In this document: positions 51,398-61,893 of the stretch, one piece after another
Numbering within the stretch: position 1 is the stretch's first letter
Layout of the letters: each line of letters opens with the position of its first letter
NCBI GenBank assembly: GCA_949130485.1
Contig: OX422205.1
Coordinates: 4,632,415-4,696,414 of the forward strand
Length of the DNA stretch: 64,000 nt
Origin: Agelas oroides
Taxonomy: Eukaryota > Porifera > Demospongiae > Agelasida > Agelasidae
Reading direction: 5' to 3'
Made by a program: the position numbers and the translations under genes
Notes under the pieces: model-generated
What the model saw: the letters and a program-made list of their open reading frames with translations, nothing else
Database searches by the model: none
What the model was told of the DNA's origin: nothing

Positions 51398-54300
51398 TCA
51401 AGTAGAGTCAAGTACGGGCATGGTAGAATGTAGTAGAGTCATGTAGAGACAAGTAGAGACTTGGTAGAATGTAGTAGAGCCATGGCAGACTGTAGTAGTG
51501 CCAGGTACAGCCAAGTAGATCCATGGTAGAGTGTAGTAGAGTCATGTCGAAGCTAGTAGAGCCACGGTAGAATATAGAAGAGTAATGATAGAGTGTAGTA
51601 GAGCTAAGTAGAACCAAGTTGAGTCATGGTAGAGTGTAGTAGAGTCAAGTAGAGTCCAGAAGAGCAATGGTGGAATGAAGTAGAGTCATGTAAACTCAAG
51701 TAGAGCCTTGGTAGGATGTAGTAGAGCTATGGTAGAGTGCAGTAGAGTCACGTAGAGCCATTGTAGAGTGTAGTAGAGTCATGTGGAGCCGAGCAGAGGC
51801 ATGGTAGAGTGTAGTAGAGTAAAGTAGAGTCAAGTAGAGCCATGGTAGAGTGTAGTAGAGTGAAGTAGAGTCAAGTACGGTCATGGTAGAATGTTGTAGA
51901 GTCATGTAGAGTCAAGTAGACCCGTGGTAGAATATAGTAGACCCATGGTAGAGTGTAGTAGAGCCATGTAGAGCAAAGTAGAGCCCTATTAGAGTGAAGT
52001 AGAACCAAGTAGAGCCATTGTAGAGTGTAGTAGAGTCATGTGGAGCCGAGTAGAGGCGTGGTAGAGTGTAGTAGAGGAAAGTAGAGTCAAGTAGAGTAAT
52101 GGTAGAATTTAGTAGAGCCATGTAGAGTCAAGTAGAGTCATGGTAGAGTGTAGTAGAGTGAAGTAGAGTCAAGTAAGGCCATGGTAGAATGTAGTAGAGT
52201 CATGTAGAGTCAAGTAGAGCCATGGTAGAGTGTTGTACAGTGAAGTAGAGTCAAGTACGGCCATGGTAGAATGTAGTAGAGTCATGTAGAGTCAAGTAGA
52301 CCCGTGGTAGAATATAGTAGAGCCATGGTAGAGTGTAGGAGAGCCACGTAGAGCAAACTAGAGCCATGGTAGAGTGTAGGAGAGCCACGTAGAGCAAAGT
52401 AGAGCCCTATTAGAGTGAAGTAGTACCAAGTAGAACCATTGTAGAGTGTAGTAGAGTCATGTGGAACCGAGTAGAGGCGTGTTAGAGTGTAGAAGAGGAA
52501 AGTAGAGTCAAGTAGAGCAATGGTAGAATTTAGTAGAGCCATGTAGAGTCAAGTAGAGTCATGGTAGAGTGTAGTAGAGTGAAGTAGAGTCAAGTACGGC
52601 CATGGTAGAATGTAGTAGAGTCATTAGAGTGAAGTAGAGCCATGGTAGAGTCTAGTACAGTGAAGTAGAGTCAAGTACGGCCATGGTAGAATGTAGTAGA
52701 GTCATGTAGAGTCAAGTAGAGCCTTGGTAGAATGTAGTAGAGCCAGCAGACTGTAGTAGTGCCAGGTACAGCCAAGTAGAACCATGGTAGAGTGTAGTAG
52801 AGTCATGTCGAAGTTAGTAGAGCCACGGTAGAATGTAGAAGATTAATGATAGAGTGTAGTGGAGCTAAGTAGAACCAAGTAGAGCCATGGTAGAGTGTAG
52901 TGGAGTCAATTAGAGTGAAGAAGAGCAATGGTGGATTGAAGTAGAATCATGTAGATCAAGTAGAGCCTTGGTAGAATGTAGTAGAGCCATGGTAGAGTGT
53001 AGTAGAGCCACGTAGAGGAAAGTAGAGCCATAGTAGAGTGAAGTAGAACCATGTAGAGCCATTGTAGAGTGTAGTAGAATCGTGTGGAACCGAGTAGAGG
53101 TGTGGTAGAGTGTAGTACAGGAAAGTAGAGTCAAGTAGAGCCATGGTAGTATGTAGTAGAGTCATGTAGAGTCAAGTAGAGCCATGGTAGAGTATAGAAG
53201 AGTAATGATAGTGTGCAGTAGAGGTAAGTAGAATCAAGTAGGGCCATGGTAGAGTGTAGTGGAGTTAAGTAGAGTCAAGAAGAGCAATGGTGGAATGAAG
53301 TATAATAATGTAGATCAAGTAGAGCCTTGGTAGAATGTAGTAGAGACATGGTAGAATGAAGTAGAGCCACGTACTGCAAAGTAAAGCGATAGTAGAGTGA
53401 AGTAGAACCAAGTAGAGCCATTGCAGGGTGTAGTAGAGTCATGTAGAGTCAAGTAGAGCCATGGTAGAGGGCAGTACAGTCATATAGAGTCAAGTAGAGA
53501 AATGGTAGAGTGTAGTAGAATGAAGAAGAGTCAAGTACGGCCATAGTAGAATGTAGTAGAGTCATGTAGAGTCAAGTAGAAACTTGCTAAAATGTAGTAG
53601 AGACATGGTAGACTCTAATTGTTACAGCCAAGTAGATCCATGGTAGAGTGTAGGAGACTGATGTGGAGCAGAGTGGAGGCGTGGTAGAGTGTAGTAGAGG
53701 AAAGTAGAGTCAAGTAGAGCCATTGTAGAATGTAGTAGAGTCATGTAGAGTCAAGTAGAGCCATGGAAGAGTTTAGTAGAGTGAAGTAGAGTCAAGTACG
53801 GCCATGGTAGAATGTAGTAGAGTCATGTAGAGACAAGTAGAGCCTTGGGAGAATGTAGTAGAGCCAGCAGACTGTAGTAGTGCCAGGTACAGTCAAGTAG
53901 ATCCATGGTAGAGTGTAGTAGAGTCATGTCGAAGCTAGTAGAGCCACGGTAGAATGTAGAAGAGTAATGCTATAGTGCAGTGGTGCTAAGTAGAACCAAG
54001 TTGAGCCATGGTAGAGTGTAGTGGAGTCAAGTAGAGTCAAGAAGACCAATGGTGGAATGAAGTAGAATCATGTAGAGTCAAGTAGAGTCTTGGTAGAATG
54101 TAGTAGAATTGTGTAGAGTCAAGTAGAGTCAAGTAGAGCCTTGGTAGAGTGTAGTAAAGGAAAGTAGAGTCAAATAGACCCATGGTAGAATGTAGTAGAG
54201 TCATGTAGAGTCAAGTAGAGCCATGGTAGAGTGTAGTAGAGTCATATAGAGTCATGTAGAGCCATGGTAGAGTGTAGTAGGGTGAAGAAGAGTGAAGTAC

Positions 54301-55043
54301 GGCCATGGTAGAATGTAGTAGAGTCATGTAGAGTCAAGTAGACACTTGGTAAAATGTAGTAGAGCCATGGCAGACTGTAGTAGTGCCAGGTACAGCCAAG
54401 TAGATCCATGGTAGCGTGTGGTAGAGTCATGTCGAAGCTAGTAGAGCCACGGTAGAATGTAGAAGAGTAATGATAGAGTGTAGTAGAGATAAGTAGAAAC
54501 AAGTACAGCCATGGTAGAGTGTAGTAGAGTCAAGTATAGTCAAGAAGAGCAATGGTCGAATGAAGTAGAGTCATGTAGAGTCAAGTAGAGCCTTTGTAGA
54601 ATATAGTAGAGCCATGGTAGAGTGTAGTAGATCCACGTAGAGCAAAGTAGATCCATAGTAGAGTGAAGTAGAACCAAGTAGAGCAATGGTAGAGTGTAGT
54701 AGAGTCAAGTAGAGTAAAGAAGAGCAATGGTGGAATGAAGTAGAGTTATGTAGAGTCAAGTAGAGCCTTGGTAGAATGTAGTAGAGCCATGGTAGAGTGT
54801 AGTAGAGCCACGTAGAGCAACGTAGAGCCATAGTAGAGTGAAGTAGAACAAAGTAGAGCAATTTTAGACTGTAGTAGAGTCATGTGGAGCCGAGTAGAGG
54901 CGTGATAGATTGTAGTAGAGGAAAGTAGAGTCAAGTAGAGCCATGGTAGAATGTAGTAGAGTCATGTAGAGTCGAGTAGAGCCATGGTAGAGTGTAGTAG
55001 TGCCATATAGAGTCCAGTAGAGCAATGGTAGAGTGTAGTAGAC
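51398..55043. repeat. Rearranged right-hand unit (3,646 bp)
   Basis: This unit starts at the same anchor as the larger units but reaches the next anchor after 3,646 bp. It holds one TAATTGTTACAG landmark (53,613). It carries CTTGCTAAAATG just before the landmark, where the core units have CTTGGTAAAATG. That variant is shared only with the copy at 58.7 kb, marking a right-hand sub-lineage. There is a nine-base subunit at about 52,624 (TCATTAGAGTGAAG), a rare break in the 10/11 register. Confidence 0.8.
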
Positions 55044-57141
55044 TCAAGTAGAGTCAAGTACGGCCATGGTAGAATGTAGTAGAGTCATGTAGAGACAAGT
55101 AGAGACTTGGTAGAATGTAGTAGAGCCATGGCAGACTGTAGTAGTGCCAGGTACAGCCAAGTAGATCCATGGTAGAGTGTAGTAGAGTCATGTCGAAGCT
55201 AGTAGAGCCACGGTAGAATGTAGAAGAGTAATGATAGAGTGTAGTAGAGCTAAGTAGAACCAAGTTGAGTCATGGTAGAGTGTAGTAGAGTCAAGTAGAG
55301 TCCAGAAGAGCAATGGTGGAATGAAGTAGAGTCATGTAAACTCAAGTAGAGCCTTGGTAGGATGTAGTAGAGCTATGGTAGAGTGCAGTAGAGTAACGTA
55401 GAGCCATTGTAGAGTGTAGTAGAGTCATTTGGAGCCGAGCAGAGGCGAAGTAGAGTGTAGTAGAGTAAAGTAGAGTCAAGTAGAGCCATGGTAGAGTGTA
55501 GTAGAGTCAAGTAGAGTCAAGTACGGTCATGGTAGAATGTTGTAGAGTCATGTAGAGTCAAGTAGACCCGTGGTAGAATATAGTAGAGCCATGGTAGAGT
55601 GCAGTAGAGCCATGTAGAGCAAAGTAGAGCCCTATTAGAGTGAAGTAGAACCAAGTAGAGCCATTGTAGAGTGTAGTAGAGTCATGTGGATCCGAGTAGA
55701 GCCATGGTAGAGTGTAGTAGAGTCATATAGAGTCATGTAGAGCCATGGTAGAGTGTAGTAGAGTGAAGAAGAGTGAAGTACGGCCATGGTAGAATGTAGT
55801 AGAGTCATGTAGAGTCAAGTAGACACTTGGTAAAATGTAGTAGAGCCATGGCAGACTGTAGTAGTGCCAGGTACAGCCAAGTAGATCCATGGTAGCGTGT
55901 GGTAGAGTCATGTCGAAGCTAGTAGAGCCACGGTAGAATGTAGAAGAGTAATGATAGAGTGTAGTAGAGATAAGTAGAAACAAGTACAGCCATGGTAGAG
56001 TGTAGTAGAGTCAAGTAGAGTCAAGAAGAGCAATGGTCGAATGAAGTAGAGTCATGTAGAGTCAAGTAGAGCCTTTGTAGAATATAGTAGAGCCATGGTA
56101 GAGGGTAGTAGATCCACGTAGAGCAAAGTAGAGCCATAGTAGAGTGAAGTAGAACCAAGTAGAGCAATGGTAGAGTGTAGTAGAGTCAAGTAGAGTAAAG
56201 AAGAGCAATGGTGGAATGAAGTAGAGTTATGTAGAGTCAAGTAGAGCCTTGGTAGAATGTAGTAGAGCCATGGTAGAGTGTAGTAGAGCCACGTAGAGCA
56301 ACGTAGAGCCATAGTAGAGTGAAGTAGAACAAAGTAGAGCAATTTTAGACTGTAGTAGAGTCATGTGGAGCCGAGTAGAGGCGTGGTAGATTGTAGTAGA
56401 GGAAAGTAGAGTCAAGTAGAGCCATGGTAGAATGTAGTAGAGTCATGTAGAGTCGAGTAGAGCCATGGTAGAGTGTAGTAGTGCCATATAGAGTCCAGTA
56501 GAGCAATGGTAGAGTGTAGTAGAGTCAAGTAGAGTCAAGTACGGCCATGGTAGAATGTAGTAGAGTCATGTAGAGACAAGTAGAGACTTGGTAGAATGTA
56601 GTAGAGCCATGGCAGACTGTAGTAGTGCCAGGTACAGCCAAGTAGATCCATGGTAGAGTGTAGTAGAGTCATGTCGAAGCTAGTAGAGCCAAGGTAGAAT
56701 GTAGAAGAGTAATGATAGAGTGTAGTAGAGTCAAGTAGAGTCCAGAAGAGCAATGGTGGAATGAAGTAGAGTCATGTAAACTCAAGTAGAGCCTTGGTAG
56801 GATGTAGTAGAGCTATGGTAGAGTGCAGTAGAGTCACGTAGAGCCATTGTAGAGTGTAGTAGAGTCATGTGGAGCCGAGCAGAGGCGTGGTAGAGTGTAG
56901 TAGAGTAAAGTAGAGTCAAGTAGAGCCATGGTAGAGTGTAGTAGAGTGAAGTAGAGTCAAGTACGGTCATGGTAGAATGTTGTAGAGTCATGTAGAGTCA
57001 AGTAGACCCGTGGTAGAATATAGTAGAGCCATGGTAGAGTGTAGTAGAGCTATGTAGAGCAAAGTAGAGCCCTATTAGAGTGAAGTAGAACCAAGTAGAG
57101 CCATTGTAGAGTGTAGTAGAGTCATGTGGAGCCGAGTAGAG
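54221..57141. repeat. 1,481-bp tandem duplication, second copy shortened by 41 bp
   Basis: Sequence from 54,221 recurs at 55,702, a spacing of 1,481 bp. The join lies around 55,694-55,701, where GGATCCGAGTAGAG runs straight into CCATGGTAG, with AGTAGAG shared by both sides. The second copy lacks one complete four-subunit stretch at about 56,729, where the first copy continues GCTAAGTAGA, ACCAAGTTGA and so on. As a check, 3,646 + 1,481 - 41 = 5,086, the spacing actually seen between 51.7-53.9 kb and 56.8-59.0 kb. Confidence 0.88.
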
Positions 57142-60100
57142 GCGTGGTAGAGTGTAGTAGAGGATAGTGGAGTCAAGTAGAGCAATGGTAGAATTTAGTA
57201 GAGCCATGTAGAGTCAAGTAGAGTCATGGTAGAGTGTAGTAGAGTGAAGTAAAGTCAAGTAAGACCATGGTAGAATGTAGTAGAGTCATGTAGAGTCAAG
57301 TAGAGCCATGGTAGAGTGTTGTACAGTGAAGTAGAGTCAAGTACGGCCATGGTAGAATGTAGTAGAGTCATGTAGAGTCAAGTAGACCCGTGGTTGAATA
57401 TAGTACAGCGATGGTAGAGTGTAGGAGAGCCACGTAGAGCAAAGTAGAGCCATGGTAGTGTGTAGGAGAGCCACGTAGAGCAAAGTAGAGCCCTATTAGA
57501 GTGAAGTAGTACCAAGTAGAACCATTGTAGAGTGTAGTAGAGTCATGTTGAACCGAGTAGAGGCGTGGTAGAGTGTAGAAGAGGAAAGTAGAGTCAAGTA
57601 GAGCAATGGTAGAATTTAGTAGAGCCATGTAGAGTCAAGTAGAGTCATGGTAGAGTGTAGTAGAGTGAAGTAGAGTCAAGTACGGCCATGGTAGAATGTA
57701 GTAGAGTCATGTAGAGTCAAGTAGAGCCATGGTAGAGTGTAGTACAGTGAAGTAGAGTCAAGTACGGCCATGGTAGAATGTAGTAGAGTCATGTAGAGTC
57801 AAGTAGAGCCTTGGTAGAATGTAGTAGAGCCAGCAGACTGTAGTAGTGCCAGGTACAGCCAAGTAGAACCATGGTAGAGTGTAGTAGAGTCATGTCGAAG
57901 CTAGTAGAGCCACGGTAGAATGTAGAAGATTAATGATAGAGTATAGTGGAGCTAAGTAGAAGCAAGTAGAGCCATGGTAGAGTGTAGTGGAGTCAAGTAG
58001 AGTGAAGAAGAGCAATGGTGGAATGAAGTAGAATCATGTAGATCAAGTAGAGCCTTGGTAGAATGTAGTAGAGCCATGGTAGAGTGTAGTAGAGCCACGT
58101 AGAGGAAAGTAGAGCCATAGTAGAGTGAAGTAGAACCATGTAGAGACATTGTAGAGTGTAGTAGAATCGTGTGGAGCCGAGTAGAGGTGTGGTAGAGTGT
58201 AGCACAGGAAAGTAGAGTCAAGTAGAGCCATGGTAGTATGTAGTAGAGTCATGTAGAGTCAAGTAGAGCCATGGTAGAGTATAGAAGAGTAATGATAGTG
58301 TGCAGTAGAGGTAAGTAGAATCAAGTAGGGCCATGGTAGAGTGTAATGGAGTTAAGTAGAGTCAAGAAGAGCAATGGTGGAATGAAGTAGAATAATGTAG
58401 ATCAAGTAGAGCCTTGGTAGAATGTAGTAGAGACATGGTAGAATGAAGTAGAGCCACGTACTGCAAAGTAGAGCGATAGTAGAGTGAAGTAGAACCAAGT
58501 AGAGCCATTGCAGGGTGTAGTAGAGTCATGTAGAGTCAAGTAGAGCCATGGTAGAGGGCAGTACAGTCATATAGAGTCAAGTAGAGAAATGGTAGAGTGT
58601 AGTAGAATGAAGAAGAGTCAAGTACGGCCATAGTAGAATGTAGTAGAGTCATGTAGAGTCAAGTAGAAACTTGCTAAAATGTAGTAGAGACATGGTAGAC
58701 TCTAATTGTTACAGCCAAGTAGATCCATGGTAGAGTGTAGGAGACTCATGTGGAGCAGAGTGCAGGCGTGGTAGAGTGTAGTAGAGGAAAGTAGAGTCAA
58801 GTAGAGCCATTGTAGAATGTAGTAGAGTCATGTAGAGTGAAGTAGAGCCATGGAAGAGTTTAGTAGAGTGAAGTAGAGTCAAGTACGGCCATGGTAGAAT
58901 GTAGTAGAGTCATGTAGAGACAAGTAGAGCCTTGGGAGAATGTAGTAGAGCCAGCAGACTGTAGTAGTGCCAGGTACAGTCAAGTAGATCCATGGTAGAG
59001 TGTAGTAGAGTCATGTCGAAGCTAGTAGAGCCACGGTAGAATGTATAAGAGTAATGCTATAGTGCAGTGGTGCTAAGTAGAACCAAGTTGAGCCATGGTA
59101 GAGTGTAGTGGAGTCAAGTAGAGTCAAGAGGACCAATGGTGGAATGAAGTAGAATCATGTAGAGTCAAGTAGAGTCTTGGTAGAAGTAGTAGAGCCATGG
59201 TGAGTCAAGTAGAGCCATGGTACAGTGTAGTAGAGTCATATAGAGTCATTTAGAGCCATGGTAGAGTGTAGTAGAGTGAAGAAGAGTGAAGTACGGCCAT
59301 GGTAGAATGTAGTACAGTCATGTAGAGTCAAGTAGATACTTGGTAAAATGTAATAGAGCCATGGCAGACTGTAGTAGTGCCAGGTACAGCTAAGTAGATT
59401 CATGGTAGCGTGTAGTAGAGTCATGTCGAAGCTAGTGGAGCCACGGTAGAATGTAGAAGAGTAATGATAGAGTGTAGGGGAGCTAAGTAGAACCAAGTAG
59501 AGCTATGGTAGAGTGTAGTGGAGTCAAGTAGAGTCAAGAAGAGCAATGGTGGAATGAAGTAGAATCATATAGATCAAGTAGAGCCTTGGTAGAATGTAGT
59601 AGAGCCACGGTAGATTGTAGTAGAGCCATGTAGAGCAAAGTAGAGCCATAGTAGAGTGAGGAAGAACCAAGTACAGCCATTGTAGAGTGTAGTAGAGTCA
59701 TGTGGAGCCGAGTAGAGGCGTGGTAGAGTGTAGTAAAGGAAAATAGAGTCAAGTAGAGCCATGGTAGTATGCAGTAGAGTCATGTAGAGTCAAGTAGAGC
59801 CATGGTAGAGTATAGTAGAGTGATGTAGAGTCAAGTAGAGACATGGTAGAGTGTAGAAGGCTGAAGTAGAGTCAAGTAGAGCTTTTGTAGAATGGAGTAG
59901 AGCCATGGTAGAGTGTAGTAGAACCACAAAGAGCAAAGTAGAGCCATAGTAGAGCGAAGAAGAACCAAGTAGAGCAATAGTAGAGTGCAGTAGAGTCAAG
60001 TAGAGTAAAGAAGAGCAATGGTGGAATGAAGTAGAGTTATGTAGAGTCAAGTAGAGCCTTGGTAGAATGTAGTAGAGCCATGGTAGAGTGTAGTAGAGCC

Positions 60101-61893
60101 ACGTAGATAAAAGCAGAGCCTTAGTAGAGTGAAGTAGAACCAAGTAGAAAAATTTTAGAGTGTAGTAGAGTCATGTGGAGATGAGTAGAGGCGTGGTAGA
60201 TTGTAGTAGAGGAAAGTAGAGTCAAGTAGAGCCACGGTAGAATGTAGTAGAGTCATGTAGAGTCAAGTAGTGCCATGATAGAGTGTAGTAGAGTCATATA
60301 GAGTGAAGTAAAGCAATGGTAGAGTGTAGTAGAGTCAAGTAGAGTCAAGTACGGCTATGGTAGAATATAGTAGAGTCATGTAAAGTCAAGTAGAGCCTTG
60401 GTAGAATGTAGTAGAGCCAGCAGACTGTAGTAGTGCCAGGTACAGCCAAGTAGATCCATGGTAGAGTGTAGGAGAGTCATGCAGAAGCTAGTAGAGCCAC
60501 GGTAGAATGTAGAGGAGTAATGATAGAGTGTAGTGGAGCTAAGTAGAACCAAGTAGAGCCATGTTAGAGTGTAGTGGAGTCAAGTAGAGTGAAGAAGAGC
60601 AATGGTGGAATAAAGTAGAATCATGTAGAGTCAAGTAGAGCCTTGGTAGAATGTAGTAGAATCATGTAGAGTCAAGTAGAGTCAAGTAGAGCCTTGGTAG
60701 AGTGTAGTAGAGGAAAGTAGAGTCAAGTAGAGCCAGGGTAGAGTGTAGTAGAGTCATGTAGAGTCAAGTAGAGCCATGGTAGAGTGTAGTAGAGTCATAT
60801 AGAGTCAAGTAGAGCCATGGTAGAGTGTAGTAGAGTGAAGAAGAGTCAAGTACGGCCATGGTATAATGTAGTAGAGTCATGTAGAGTCAAGTAGAGACTT
60901 TGTAAAATGTAGTAGAGCCATGGCAGGCTGTAGTAGTGCCAGGTACAGCCAAGTAGATCCATGGTAGCGTGTAGTAGAGTCATGTCGAAGCTAGTAGAGC
61001 CACGGTAGAATGTAGAAGAGTAATGATAGAGTGCAGTAGAGATCAGTAGAAACAAGTACAGCCATGGTAGAGTGTAGTAGAGTGAAGTAGAGTCAAGAAG
61101 AGCAATGATGGAATGAAGTTCAATCATGTAGATCAAGTAGAGCCTTGGTAGAATGTAGTAGAGCCATGGTAGAGTGTAGTTGAGCGACGTAGAGCATAGT
61201 AGAACCATAGTAGAGTGAAATAGAACCAAGTATAGCAATTGTAGAGTGTAGTAGAGTCATGTGCTGACGAGTGCAGGCGTGGTAGAGTGTAGTAGAGGAA
61301 AGTAGAGTCAAGTACAGCCATGGTATTATGTAGTAGAGTCATGTAGAGTCAAGTAGAGCCATGGTAGAGTGTAGTAGAGTCATGTAGAGTCAAGTAGAGA
61401 CATAGTAGAGTTTAGAAGAGTGAAGTAGAGTCAAGTAGAGCCTTGGTAGAATGTAGTAGAGCCATGCTAGTGTGTAGTAGTACCACGTAGAGTAAAGTAG
61501 AGCCATAGTAGAGTGAAGTAGAACCAAGTAGAGCCATGGTAGAGTGTAGTAGAGTCAAGTAGAGTCAAGAAGAGCAATGGTGGAATGAAGTAGAGTCATG
61601 TAGAGTCAAGTAGAGCATTGGTAGAATGTAGTAGAGCCATGGTAGATTGTAGTAGAGCCACGTAGAGCAAAGCAGAGCCTTAGTAGAGTGAAGTAGAACA
61701 AAGTAGAGCAATTTTAGACTGTAGTAGAGTCATGTGGAGCCGAGTAGAGGCGTGGTAGATTGTAGTAGAGGAAAGTAGAGTCAAGTAGAGCCATGGTAGA
61801 ATGTAGTAGAGTCATGTAGAGTCGAGTAGAGCCATGGTAGAGTGTAGTAGTGCCATATAGAGTCCAGTAGAGCAATGGTAGAGTGTAGTAGAG
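56525..61893. repeat. Right-hand unit (5,369 bp)
   Basis: The first part (to about 59.15 kb) repeats 51.7-54.1 kb at a spacing of 5,086-5,087 bp, including CTTGCTAAAATG and the landmark at 58,700. Near 59,180-59,210 the register is disturbed, with two nine-base subunits (GTAGAAGTA and GTGAGTCAA) close together. Beyond this, copies are more divergent and resemble the left flank. A stretch at 59.8-60.1 kb resembles 32.0-32.3 kb and 54.6-54.9 kb. Confidence 0.75.
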
